A stretch of DNA of 20,288 nt, taken from positions 1-20,288 of the forward strand of contig DVOL01000058.1 in NCBI GenBank assembly GCA_018713505.1, written 5' to 3'. This stretch comes from Faeciplasma avium. GTDB taxonomy: Bacteria > Bacillota > Clostridia > Oscillospirales > Ruminococcaceae. Of this stretch, positions 1 through 6,820 are shown piece by piece. A model generated the notes under the pieces. It had not been told where the DNA came from and did not search any database. It saw only the letters and a program-made list of their open reading frames with translations. Position numbers and translations under genes: made by a program. How positions within the stretch are numbered: position 1 is the first letter of the stretch; the number at the start of each line of letters is the position of its first letter.

Positions 1-72
1 CAGCTTGCACTGCCGTATGAAATCCACTCTTTTGATGTCTGCTGGGAGGATAGCGAGCTGTCCCTGATATAG
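1..72 (+). CDS. C-terminal end of an upstream gene (partial)
   Basis: Frame 1 is open from the window edge for 23 residues and ends with TAG at 70-72. The tail is acidic with aromatic residues (ends WEDSELSLI). Too little is present to assign a family. The next gene begins 52 bases downstream on the same strand with its own strong ribosome binding site, so the two may be cotranscribed. The alternative is that this is chance open frame, but its position directly before a well-formed gene makes a real gene end more likely. Confidence 0.55.
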   Translation, partial: QLALPYEIHSFDVCWEDSELSLI

Positions 73-124
73 GGCTTAGTCTCAGCAACCAGAATTATCT
101 TTTACAGTTTATAGGAGGTCAGCT

Positions 125-610
125 ATGAAAAAAATTATACTAATCCTAACCGCTATTTTAATGCTATCAGCGATGCCATTAAGCCTGTATGCCGAAAGCG
201 CAGGGGCGTCCGGCTCCTACTATGTTCCTGAGGAGAACGCAGTATATCTTTACCCTGATAATGAAGTGATGCCGATGGACTCGCAGTCGGACAGCAATAC
301 CTACTCATTATACTCCTTCGGTCAGCTCTCGGTGCGCTCTTCCGCAGATGAGGACGGCTATTTTAACACAACGCCCGGAGGAACCTGCACCCTGACATTC
401 GCTTCAGACTCGCAGAGCATGACTTCCGCCAGAATTACCATAGGCGGAGTTCAGTACAACCCTGATTCGAGCAGCTGCTCTCTTAGGTATGACGGCAGAT
501 ACCAGCTCACCTTTAGCTGGACGGTCAGCACCGCAACACCCTATACGCTGACAATATTCAACAGCAGCCCGTACACTGTCAGCGTTTCTAACATTCATGT
601 CACCTACTAG
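125..610 (+). CDS. Small secreted protein of unknown function
   Basis: The 161-residue product starts with a classic Sec signal peptide: MKK, then a hydrophobic core to about residue 20, with likely cleavage after LYA (residue 23). The mature part is rich in Ser, Thr, Tyr and Gly, has alternating beta-strand-like segments, and carries two cysteines (88 and 118) that could pair outside the cell. No lipobox, sortase motif or membrane segment follows the signal, so a freely secreted protein is the simplest reading. The start is supported by AGGAGG eight bases upstream. I do not recognise a family. The C-terminal part (about 64-161) resembles a small beta-sandwich in composition only. No terminator follows immediately; the next hairpin with a T-run is at 831-861. 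Confidence 0.75.
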   Translation: MKKIILILTAILMLSAMPLSLYAESAGASGSYYVPEENAVYLYPDNEVMPMDSQSDSNTYSLYSFGQLSVRSSADEDGYFNTTPGGTCTLTFASDSQSMTSARITIGGVQYNPDSSSCSLRYDGRYQLTFSWTVSTATPYTLTIFNSSPYTVSVSNIHVTY

Positions 611-830
611 TTGACAGCATATGCCGGTCTTAGAGCCTAGGCTCTCAAAATGAGAACTAAAAGGTAAGATAGGAAAGACAGTGTGATTTCCCCCCATGCT
701 TACAAGCAAGTCGCTCTGAATAGTGTATCCTGCATCACGGACAGACCTGCAGAGGCGTGTAGCAGTTACCGTTGATAAGCTAAAAAGGGGACTCCTGGCA
801 GATGAATCGGTGATGTAAGAAAATCATTAT
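611..830 (+). other. Gene-free stretch before a terminator; possible small RNA or long 3' UTR
   Basis: No ORF with a ribosome binding site is visible. It begins with a perfect 14-bp palindrome (632-645, AGAGCCT/AGGCTCT) and ends in a strong terminator (831-861). Possible pairings include CTCTG at 713-717 with CAGAG near 750, and GTTACCG with CGGTGAT flanking the run AAAAAGGGGACTCCT. It could be the 3' UTR of the secreted protein or an independent small RNA. I could not match it to 6S, tmRNA, RNase P, SRP RNA or a riboswitch class that I know by sequence, and no clear promoter lies inside it. Confidence 0.3.
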
Positions 831-861
831 AAAGGGGTATGCCTAGGACATACCCCTTTTT
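831..861 (+). terminator. Rho-independent terminator
   Basis: An 11-bp perfect stem (AAAGGGGTATG at 831-841 with CATACCCCTTT at 849-859), a 7-base loop (842-848) and a T-run ending at 861. It ends the transcript that covers the secreted-protein gene or the unexplained stretch after it. Confidence 0.9.
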
Positions 862-910
862 CAAGCCCCTAGCCGCTTTTAAGTTTTAGGTATTTGATTC
901 AAATTTTCAT

Positions 911-939
911 TTGACATTTTAGCCTGAGTGTGATATAAT
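911..939 (+). promoter_or_regulatory. Sigma-A promoter of the tRNA-Leu gene
   Basis: Consensus -35 TTGACA (911-916), a 17-base spacer and consensus -10 TATAAT (934-939). Transcription would begin near 946, about 55 bases before the mature tRNA. A perfect match is typical of a stable-RNA promoter. Confidence 0.92.
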
Positions 940-1000
940 ACTCAGGACGGCAGCGGAGTTATGCGTCTTGACCGGCGGCTTCCCAGCCATTTAATAATAT

Positions 1001-1084
1001 GCGGGTGTGGCGGAATTGGCAGACGCGCCAGATTTAGGTTCTGGTGGCATCCCCGTGCAGGTTCAAGTCCTGTCACCCGCACCA
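1001..1084 (+). tRNA. tRNA-Leu (anticodon UAG)
   Basis: The acceptor stem GCGGGTG (1001-1007) pairs with CACCCGC (1074-1080), followed by discriminator A and an encoded CCA (1082-1084). The anticodon stem CCAGA/TCTGG (1028-1032, 1040-1044) encloses the loop TTTAGGT, with anticodon TAG at 1035-1037, reading CUN leucine codons. The long variable arm is that of a class II tRNA, and the T-loop GTTCAAGTC is present. It stands alone with its own promoter and terminators. Confidence 0.98.
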
Positions 1085-1095
1085 ACACATAATAT

Positions 1096-1123
1096 CCCGG
1101 GAGCTAAGCCTCTCGGGCTTTTT
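1096..1123 (+). terminator. Terminator of tRNA-Leu
   Basis: An 8-bp stem with one G-U pair (CCCGGGAG 1096-1103 with CTCTCGGG 1110-1117), a 6-base loop, then CTTTTT. It starts 11 bases after the CCA end. Confidence 0.88.
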
Positions 1124-1178
1124 ATGTTACTAAAAATACCCGACTCTCATTTTAATCATATCAGCCGGGACAAATAGG

Positions 1179-1208
1179 CGGTCAGATTGGCATGTCTGAC
1201 CGTTTTTT
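1179..1208 (+). terminator. Second terminator downstream of tRNA-Leu
   Basis: CGGTCAGA (1179-1186) pairs with TCTGACCG (1195-1202), followed by six T. The T-run lies only on the + side. Nothing gene-like lies between this and the first terminator, so it is probably a backup for the strong tRNA promoter. Confidence 0.8.
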
Positions 1209-1333
1209 GCATACCTTGTTCTCGTCTTATATTATTTTAGATTTTCTTAGAACACTTTTAAAGCCAAGAAATCTTACAGCAGGCTCAAAATTCTTTATGT
1301 AAGCACCAAGGATTTGCTTCTTTTAAAACGGTA

Positions 1334-1362
1334 TTGAATTTGCCGATGTTTTGTACTATAAT
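1334..1362 (+). promoter_or_regulatory. Sigma-A promoter of the two-component operon
   Basis: -35 TTGAAT (1334-1339), 17-base spacer, -10 TATAAT (1357-1362). Expected start near 1369, giving a leader of about 16 bases that contains only the ribosome binding site of the response regulator. The 125 bases upstream, after the terminator at 1208, show nothing else recognisable. Confidence 0.8.
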
Positions 1363-1384
1363 AAATCCTGTGAGGTGGATAAAG

Positions 1385-2056
1385 ATGAGATTGCTTATTG
1401 CAGAGGACGAAAAGGACTTAAACAGGATAATGACTCACAAGCTCAGCGACGAGGGCTACAGCGTTGACAGCTGCTTTGACGGCAGGTCCGCTCTTGACTT
1501 TGCTCTTTCAGCTGAGTATGATGCGATAATACTTGATATCATGATGCCGGGGCTTGACGGTCTTGAGGTCCTTAAAAGGCTAAGAGCCGAAAAAAGCGCC
1601 GTCCCGATACTCCTTCTTACTGCGAGGGACTCTATTTTAGACAGGGTGACAGGTCTTGACCTTGGTGCAAACGACTACCTTACAAAGCCGTTTTCCTTCG
1701 AGGAGCTTTGCGCAAGGATACGGGCAATGACAAGAAACAGCTATGGCTACAGCTCAAGCGTTCTTAGCTGTGATACTCTGACCCTTGATACGGCTACAAA
1801 GAGGGTCATGCGTGGCAACAGAGTTATAAGCCTTTCCGCCAAGGAATTTTCGCTTTTAGAATATATGCTTTTAAATAAAGGTATTGTTTTGTCGAGAGAG
1901 AAGATAGAGGACCATGTCTGGAACTATGATTACGAGGGCGGTACGAATGTTGTAGCCGTCTACATAAACTATCTAAGAGACAAGGTTGACAAGGACGAGA
2001 GGGTTAAGCTTATCCATACCGTAAGAGGGATAGGCTATGTAATCCGTGAGGAGTAG
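1385..2056 (+). CDS. OmpR/PhoB-family response regulator
   Basis: This is a DNA-binding output protein controlled by phosphorylation from the kinase encoded just downstream. The 223-residue product has an N-terminal receiver domain (about 1-115) with the acidic pocket (EDE at 7-9), phospho-acceptor D51 in LDIMMPGLDG, T79 and K101. A C-terminal winged-helix domain follows (about 125-221), with the ending IHTVRGIGYVI typical of the OmpR/PhoB class. The ATG at 1385 is chosen because GAGGTGG lies 5-12 bases upstream and because the longer in-frame reading from 1334 would begin inside the promoter. The kinase starts 6 bases after the stop. Target genes are unknown; the PepSY-repeat gene in the same block is a natural candidate. 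Confidence 0.95.
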   Translation: MRLLIAEDEKDLNRIMTHKLSDEGYSVDSCFDGRSALDFALSAEYDAIILDIMMPGLDGLEVLKRLRAEKSAVPILLLTARDSILDRVTGLDLGANDYLTKPFSFEELCARIRAMTRNSYGYSSSVLSCDTLTLDTATKRVMRGNRVISLSAKEFSLLEYMLLNKGIVLSREKIEDHVWNYDYEGGTNVVAVYINYLRDKVDKDERVKLIHTVRGIGYVIREE

Positions 2057-2062
2057 TGCAAA

Positions 2063-3472
2063 ATGAAGCGCATTTCGATTAGACTCAAGCTGACCCTGTG
2101 GTTTTCCTCGGTGCTGATTGTGATGTCCGCCGCCGCAATATGGGGGATTTTGCATATCAATTCAAGGGTTGATATAAACAGGCTTACAAGCCTTCTTATT
2201 CAGGAGGTTGATTTAAGCCTTTCCGAGATTGTATATGCAAAGGAGCCGCAGGGAGGTCCTATAGGCAGCTACTGGCTATATTACGGAGGGGGATACATCG
2301 CTCTTAATGAGAGCCTTCTTGTCACCCAGAACGAGGTCAGGCTTGCCATGTACAGCTTGGATGGCAGTCTCCTCTACGGCGAGAATCCCATATCCTCTGT
2401 GACGGACAGCTCCGGCTTTTCAGATGCCACGCTGACAAGCCATCCCTACGAAGGCTCGGTGTATTACAGCTACGACAGGCTTTTATCTGTAGACGGTCTT
2501 GACAGCATATGGATAAGAGGCGTGGTGTCCTCCTACGCAGAGGACTTTCAGCTCTCGATGACTATAAGGGCGGTTATGCTTTCTTTGCCGATGTTTGTAG
2601 TTGTTGCGGTTGTCGGAGGTTATTTAATAGCCGGACAGGTGCTTCGTCCCATAAAGAAGATATCTGATGCTGCCTCTGGAATAGAGCAGGGCGGGGATTT
2701 GAAAAAGAGAATCGAGCTTGGCGAGGGCAAGGATGAGCTTCACAGTCTGGCGTCCTCGATTAACTCGATGATTTCAAGGCTTGACAGAGCCTTCGAGACT
2801 GAAAAGCAGTTTGCCTCTGACGCCTCACACGAGCTAAGGACTCCAATTTCGGTGATACTTGCACAGTGCGAGTATTCACTCGAAAAAACAAGGACGGAGA
2901 CGGAATATATTGAGGCGATGGAGGTCATAAAGCGGCAGTCCGACAAGATGGCTGGAATAATCTCTGACATGCTTGATTTTACTAGGCTTGAAACCACGCC
3001 GGAAAGATATATAATGGAAAGGCTGGAGCTTTCTGAGCTTGTCAGTCTTAGCTGCCTTGATTTTGAGCATCTTTCAGACAGCGATAAAAAGGGGATAAAG
3101 CTTGTTAGCGATATTCAGCCGGGAATCAGGGTGTACGGCTCCTATCAGCTTTTGACAAGGCTTGTCACCAATCTGATATCAAACGCTTTCAGATACGGCA
3201 AAGAGGGCGGCAATGTCTGGGTTGAGCTAAAATCCGCAGATAATAAGGCTTTTCTTAGCGTCAGGGACGACGGAATCGGAATCTCAAGCGAGCACCAGCC
3301 AAGAGTATTCGACAGGTTTTATCAGGTAGACAGCTCAAGAAGCGGCGAGGGGACAGGTCTGGGACTTGCCATTTCCAAGGAAATTGCCAAGCTCCACGGC
3401 GGAGACATCGAGCTTAAAAGCAGTCTGGGAGAAGGCTCCGAGTTTATTTTCTGGATGAAGCTGTCTGTATGA
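2063..3472 (+). CDS. Membrane sensor histidine kinase (HAMP-HisKA-HATPase)
   Basis: The 469-residue kinase is likely the partner of the regulator just upstream. The order is: transmembrane helix about 10-31, an extracytoplasmic sensor region about 32-168, a second helix about 169-191, a HAMP linker about 191-243, a dimerisation domain with phospho-acceptor H256 in the H-box SHELRTP, and an ATPase domain with N-box (NLISNAFRYG, near 370-379), G1 box (DDGIGI, 402-407), F box (FDRFYQ) and G2 box (GTGLGLA, 430-436). All catalytic boxes are intact. The sensor region is small and rich in Tyr and Gly, without a domain I can name, so the signal is unknown. GAGGAG lies upstream of the ATG and overlaps the end of the regulator gene. 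The architecture is like CusS/ArlS/VicK-type kinases, which is too broad to imply a stimulus. Confidence 0.95.
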   Translation: MKRISIRLKLTLWFSSVLIVMSAAAIWGILHINSRVDINRLTSLLIQEVDLSLSEIVYAKEPQGGPIGSYWLYYGGGYIALNESLLVTQNEVRLAMYSLDGSLLYGENPISSVTDSSGFSDATLTSHPYEGSVYYSYDRLLSVDGLDSIWIRGVVSSYAEDFQLSMTIRAVMLSLPMFVVVAVVGGYLIAGQVLRPIKKISDAASGIEQGGDLKKRIELGEGKDELHSLASSINSMISRLDRAFETEKQFASDASHELRTPISVILAQCEYSLEKTRTETEYIEAMEVIKRQSDKMAGIISDMLDFTRLETTPERYIMERLELSELVSLSCLDFEHLSDSDKKGIKLVSDIQPGIRVYGSYQLLTRLVTNLISNAFRYGKEGGNVWVELKSADNKAFLSVRDDGIGISSEHQPRVFDRFYQVDSSRSGEGTGLGLAISKEIAKLHGGDIELKSSLGEGSEFIFWMKLSV

Positions 3473-3591
3473 CCTTATTCCGGGCAGAATCCCGGGACTG
3501 AAATGAGTAAATAAAAAACTTTTTGATTCTAATAATCCTCTAATATTTGCAGGTTATCATATAGACAAGATAAAGAAAAGGAGATGTCTGT

Positions 3592-5124
3592 ATGAGTATC
3601 ATGAATAGTATAAAGACCTTTGTTTCAGGACATAAAAAGGCTGTAATAGCCGCCGTATCAACAATAGGAGCTGTAGCGGTAGTTTCAGGCGGGGTATTTG
3701 CCGGATATGTGATCAAGGAGAGGTCCTCGCTGATAGGCACCGGCGAGGCTGAAAGAATAGCTCTTTTGGATTCCGGGGTGGAGCTTTCTAATGCCAGGTT
3801 TACAAAGACCGAGCTTGATTTTGACGACGGAGGCTATGTCTACGAGGTTGAGTTCTACACCGACGACTGCGAGTATGAGTATAAGGTTTCCGCAAAGGAC
3901 GGCAGAATCCTTGAAAAGGAGACCGAGGGCTACAGGATTAATCAGTCACAGCCCAGCCAGAGTCAAACGGCAGGGGAGACGCTGGACAATACTCCTGCTG
4001 TTACCGCTCAGGAGCCTTGGCCTGCTGTCAGTCCTGACGATGGCGTAAATCAAAGCCAGGAAATTAATGGAAGCCAAGAAATCGAGCCGGCAGTAACCGT
4101 GAGCGCTCCCGTAGCCTCTGACAGCACCCCGGCAGCCGATTCCTCAGCCTCCGCCGGCTCGCAGACCGCAAGCTCCAATGTAAGCCTTGATTATGCCAAG
4201 GAGGTAGCGCTTGCCGACTGCGGATTAACGGCAGGTCAGGTGACCTTTACCAAGGCAAAGCTTGACTACGACGACGGCATAGCGGTCTACGATGTCGAGT
4301 TCTACACCGATGATGTCAAGTACGAGTATGAGGTCGCCGCCCAGGGCGGGGATATAGTCAAATCCGAGTATAAGCTAAGAGGCGGTATTTCAAGCTCGGG
4401 CGGCACGGCTATCGGGCTTGACAGGGCAAAGGAGATAGCTCTTGCGGATTCCGGCGAGGACGCTCTCTCGGTCGTCTGGACGGAAACCGAGACCGACTAT
4501 GACGATGGCGTTATGGTCTACGAGCTTGAGTTCTACTGCAACGGCAACAAGCACGAATACTGCATCCACTCCACCTCCGGCGTGATTCTGGAAAGAAAGC
4601 ATGAGCGCCATTCATCAAGCGGCTCTCACCACAGTCACAGCTCCACAAATCAGACAGGCACAGGCGTTCAGTCGGCTGATTTAGAGCTTGCAAAGTCCTC
4701 TGCGCTCTTAGACGCCGGTCTTTCGTCGGCTGGCTCCGGCGTTAGCTTCACAAAGGCTACCTTATCAAGGGACGACGGCAGACGGGTATATGAGATAGAG
4801 TTTTACGATTCTGATTACAAGTACGAGTACAAGCTGGACGCCGAGGCTTCAGGCGGAGTCTACCCGGTAATAGAGGCTGAGTACGAGAGATTTTCAAGGC
4901 TCTCAAACGGCTCCGAGATAACCTATGACCAGGCTAAAGCCATAGCCGCCGGATATTCGGGCTACTCGGTGTCCGAGCTGAGCTTTGAGGAGGTCGAGCT
5001 TGATTATGACGACGGAGTAAGGCTGTATGAAATAAAGTTCTACTCGCCGGAATACGAGTTTGAGTGCGAGATAAGTCAGAACGGCGGCGAGCTTATCAGC
5101 CTCGAGAAGGAGGCTCTTAGGTAG
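3592..5124 (+). CDS. Membrane-anchored protein with five PepSY-like repeats
   Basis: The 510-residue product has a short basic N-terminus, one membrane helix (about 17-42) and a large part predicted to face outside. Five related repeats of about 60-70 residues lie near 50-111, 197-260, 274-337, 362-433 and 443-507. Each follows the PepSY pattern: an A-K-x-x-A-L-x-D-type helix, then a segment with D-x-D-D-G (such as LDYDDG), V-Y-E-V-E-F-Y and a final strand. A Ser/Gln/Pro/Ala-rich linker (112-196) separates repeats 1 and 2, and a Ser/His-rich stretch (339-352) separates 3 and 4. PepSY domains are known in peptidase propeptides and secreted modulators, where binding or inhibition of extracellular peptidases has been proposed; any such role here is inference. 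The gene follows the kinase by 119 bases without a convincing terminator, and AAGGAG precedes the ATG, so cotranscription and functional linkage are plausible. Confidence 0.85.
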   Translation: MSIMNSIKTFVSGHKKAVIAAVSTIGAVAVVSGGVFAGYVIKERSSLIGTGEAERIALLDSGVELSNARFTKTELDFDDGGYVYEVEFYTDDCEYEYKVSAKDGRILEKETEGYRINQSQPSQSQTAGETLDNTPAVTAQEPWPAVSPDDGVNQSQEINGSQEIEPAVTVSAPVASDSTPAADSSASAGSQTASSNVSLDYAKEVALADCGLTAGQVTFTKAKLDYDDGIAVYDVEFYTDDVKYEYEVAAQGGDIVKSEYKLRGGISSSGGTAIGLDRAKEIALADSGEDALSVVWTETETDYDDGVMVYELEFYCNGNKHEYCIHSTSGVILERKHERHSSSGSHHSHSSTNQTGTGVQSADLELAKSSALLDAGLSSAGSGVSFTKATLSRDDGRRVYEIEFYDSDYKYEYKLDAEASGGVYPVIEAEYERFSRLSNGSEITYDQAKAIAAGYSGYSVSELSFEEVELDYDDGVRLYEIKFYSPEYEFECEISQNGGELISLEKEALR

Positions 5125-5150
5125 AGTCAGAATTGGCTTATTAAATAGTC

Positions 5151-5177
5151 AAGAGAGGCTTTATAAGTCTCTCTTTT
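5151..5177 (+). terminator. Hairpin with short T-run after the PepSY gene
   Basis: A 10-bp stem with one G-U pair (5151-5160 with 5166-5175), a 5-base loop and a short TTTT. It may end or weaken transcription between the PepSY gene and the next gene. The T-run is short, so read-through is likely. Confidence 0.6.
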
Positions 5178-5193
5178 GAAAAGGGGTATTAAG

Positions 5194-5631
5194 ATGGACA
5201 AAGCCTCGCAGGACAAAAGACAGAGGAGCGTTGACAATCTTGCCGTTCCCTTGAGCCGCACCGAAAGAATCGTTTTGATTATTGCAGCCGCCATGTTCCT
5301 GATAGGAGCGATAGGTCTATACATCCTGAGAACGGCTGACAGCGGTCATAATATTGAGGTTTTTGTAACGCCGTCAGCCTATCTTGACCCCGAGGTCATA
5401 AACAATGCGACAATAGACGAGCTTATGGAGGTCAGCGGCATAGGCGAGGTTAAAGCCACTCAGATACACGGCTTTGTACACTCGCTGGGCGGAGTGAAGG
5501 ATGTCAGGTCGATTCTAAGCCTTGACGGGATATCGGACGCTACCTTCAACAACCTGATAAAGCATTTCTACGGCGAGAGCTACAGCTATGAGGACGGAAT
5601 TATCTATGATTCCTCGACGAAAGAAGGGTAA
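5194..5631 (+). CDS. Membrane-anchored helix-hairpin-helix protein, ComEA-like
   Basis: The 145-residue product has a short polar N-terminus, one membrane helix (about 25-46) and an outward domain with two helix-hairpin-helix motifs (VSGIGEVKATQI at 80-91 and LDGISDATFNNL at 110-121). The lead-in VINNATIDELMEV matches the ComEA pattern INxAxxxEL. ComEA proteins bind double-stranded DNA at the cell surface during natural transformation; this one lacks the SLBB domain found in longer homologues, so its role is uncertain. The ATG at 5194 is preferred: AAAAGGGG lies 7 bases upstream, whereas the in-frame TTG at 5176 sits inside the preceding hairpin. Its last 32 bases overlap the end of the comF gene on the other strand. 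The pairing with comF supports a DNA-uptake theme, but no comEC or pilus genes are seen here. Confidence 0.75.
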   Translation: MDKASQDKRQRSVDNLAVPLSRTERIVLIIAAAMFLIGAIGLYILRTADSGHNIEVFVTPSAYLDPEVINNATIDELMEVSGIGEVKATQIHGFVHSLGGVKDVRSILSLDGISDATFNNLIKHFYGESYSYEDGIIYDSSTKEG

Positions 5632-6277
5632 AAGCGAATATCCTCTTTGCTCCCAGCTCTTTAAGAAGCTCAGAACAGCTTGCAAGCGTGCTCCCCGAGG
5701 TTATTACATCGTCGCACAGCAGGACGGTGCAGCCGTCAATCCTTTTAGCGCCCCTTTTAAGATAATACGAGCTGCCGGCATGGAGCTGTCTTTGCCGGTA
5801 GCTTTTTAGCTTGTGCTGGCTCAAAAGTCTGCCTCTTTTGCAGATTGCGTCATAAAGAATCGGCTTTGAAAGCTCGCCTGCAATATGCTTCGCAATAAGC
5901 TCAGCCTGATTGAAGCCTCTTTTGGACTCCCTGCCTCTGCTCATAGGAACAAAGGCTATGTAATCAATTTTCCCGTCAAGCCCTTTTTCTTTAATTTTAT
6001 CTATGAGCGTAATACTAAGGTATTTTATTACATTCACAGCCGGAGAGTCCTTTAGCCTTAGAACTCCTCTTCTTGCATGGCCGGAGTATATCCCGGCGTA
6101 CATTAGAAGCTCTATAGGCTTTTCACCCGGAATGTCCTTGGGCTTGCCGATATAGTAATCAAGTCTCAGCTTTCCTGCGCACTCATGGCAGATAAGCTTA
6201 TCTTTTGAAATCTCTGCGCCGCAGAAGCCGCATTTATTCGGATAGATTATTTCAAGAATAAGACTCATTATTCCCAT
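5600..6277 (-). CDS. comFC: ComF-family protein (phosphoribosyltransferase-like)
   Basis: The 225-residue protein has an N-terminal zinc-ribbon-like motif with C16, C19, C30 and C33 (CGFCG...CHEC), the ComF signature RGFNQAE (120-126), and a C-terminal phosphoribosyltransferase fold with the PRPP-binding loop VLLCDDVITSGSTL (185-198). Length and order are normal for ComFC. In transformable bacteria ComFC is needed for DNA uptake or handling; many non-transformable species also carry a homologue (GntX type). The start at 6277 has GGCGGTG upstream; a second ATG at 6268 is possible. It ends inside the ComEA-like gene on the opposite strand (32-base overlap) and diverges from the DtxR-type gene. 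Confidence 0.9.
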   Translation of the reverse strand: MGIMSLILEIIYPNKCGFCGAEISKDKLICHECAGKLRLDYYIGKPKDIPGEKPIELLMYAGIYSGHARRGVLRLKDSPAVNVIKYLSITLIDKIKEKGLDGKIDYIAFVPMSRGRESKRGFNQAELIAKHIAGELSKPILYDAICKRGRLLSQHKLKSYRQRQLHAGSSYYLKRGAKRIDGCTVLLCDDVITSGSTLASCSELLKELGAKRIFAFTLLSSRNHR

Positions 6278-6383
6278 AGCATCACCGCCAAGATGTTCAA
6301 TATAATTATATTATATATGGAATAATAGCCCGTGTCAAATGCACACAGGCTAAATATTTTATATTAAAGTGAATATTTAAGTC

Positions 6384-6426
6384 TTGAAATCGGATAAAGA
6401 AAGTGATATCATTATAAGACACTTTT
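6384..6426 (+). promoter_or_regulatory. Sigma-A promoter with an overlapping inverted repeat, for the DtxR-type gene
   Basis: -35 TTGAAA (6384-6389), 17-base spacer, -10 TATCAT (6407-6412). An inverted repeat AAAGTG (6400-6405) and CACTTT (6420-6425), separated by 14 bases, brackets the -10 box and the expected start site. That is where an autoregulating repressor would bind, though it does not resemble the classic DtxR box TTAGGTTAGCCTAA. Promoter confidence is good; the operator role is inference. Confidence 0.65.
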
Positions 6427-6439
6427 CAGGAGGTAGCTT

Positions 6440-6817
6440 ATGAATTTGGCTGAATCTGGCGAGATGTATCTCGAAACGATATATATCCTTTCCAAAAAAA
6501 CCGGGTCGGTCCGCTCGATTGACATAGCGGAGCATATGGGCTTTTCAAAGCCCAGCGTAAGCCGTGCGGTTGCGCTGCTCAAGGCAGGTGAGTTTATTGT
6601 AGTTGACCCCCATGGCTATATCGAGCTGACAGAGCTTGGTCTTGAGGTAGCTAAGAGAATCTACGAGAGGCACATTATTCTGACCTCGCTGCTGGAGCGG
6701 CTAGGAGTCGATTCCAAGACAGCGGCGGAGGACGCCTGCAAGATGGAGCATATCATAAGCGAGGAGTCCTTTAAAGCTATTAAGCAGCACTTTTTAGAGC
6801 ACGGGGGAATCGATTGA
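6440..6817 (+). CDS. DtxR-type metal-dependent transcriptional repressor
   Basis: The 125-residue protein has a winged-helix DNA-binding domain (about 1-62; recognition helix near KPSVSRAVALL) and the metal-binding dimerisation domain (about 65-120). It lacks the C-terminal SH3-like domain of full DtxR/IdeR, matching the short MntR-size class. The visible ligand set is M9 (GEMYLETIY), H78 (YERH), C100, E103 and H104 (DACKMEH). M9, C100, E103 and H104 correspond to the primary iron site of DtxR (M10, C102, E105, H106), whereas MntR has D8 and E99 there. DtxR's ancillary positions E83 and H98 align with T82 and A96, so that site appears lost. The ATG has AGGAGG 8 bases upstream. The MFS gene follows after 3 bases, so the repressor probably controls its own operon in response to ferrous iron or a similar metal. 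Confidence 0.93.
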   Translation: MNLAESGEMYLETIYILSKKTGSVRSIDIAEHMGFSKPSVSRAVALLKAGEFIVVDPHGYIELTELGLEVAKRIYERHIILTSLLERLGVDSKTAAEDACKMEHIISEESFKAIKQHFLEHGGID

Positions 6818-6820
6818 CCT

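Noticed and set aside
404..709. Minus-strand ORF of 101 codons over the secreted-protein gene
   Set aside because: Shadow of the well-supported + strand gene; no start signal and no protein-like pattern.
611..830. 6S RNA, tmRNA, RNase P RNA or a known riboswitch in the stretch before the first terminator
   Set aside because: None of the conserved sequence blocks I know for these classes could be found, so no such name is given.
1334..1384. Longer start for the response regulator at 1334
   Set aside because: It would place the start inside the -35 box of a good promoter; the ATG at 1385 has a proper ribosome binding site and the standard receiver-domain N-terminus.
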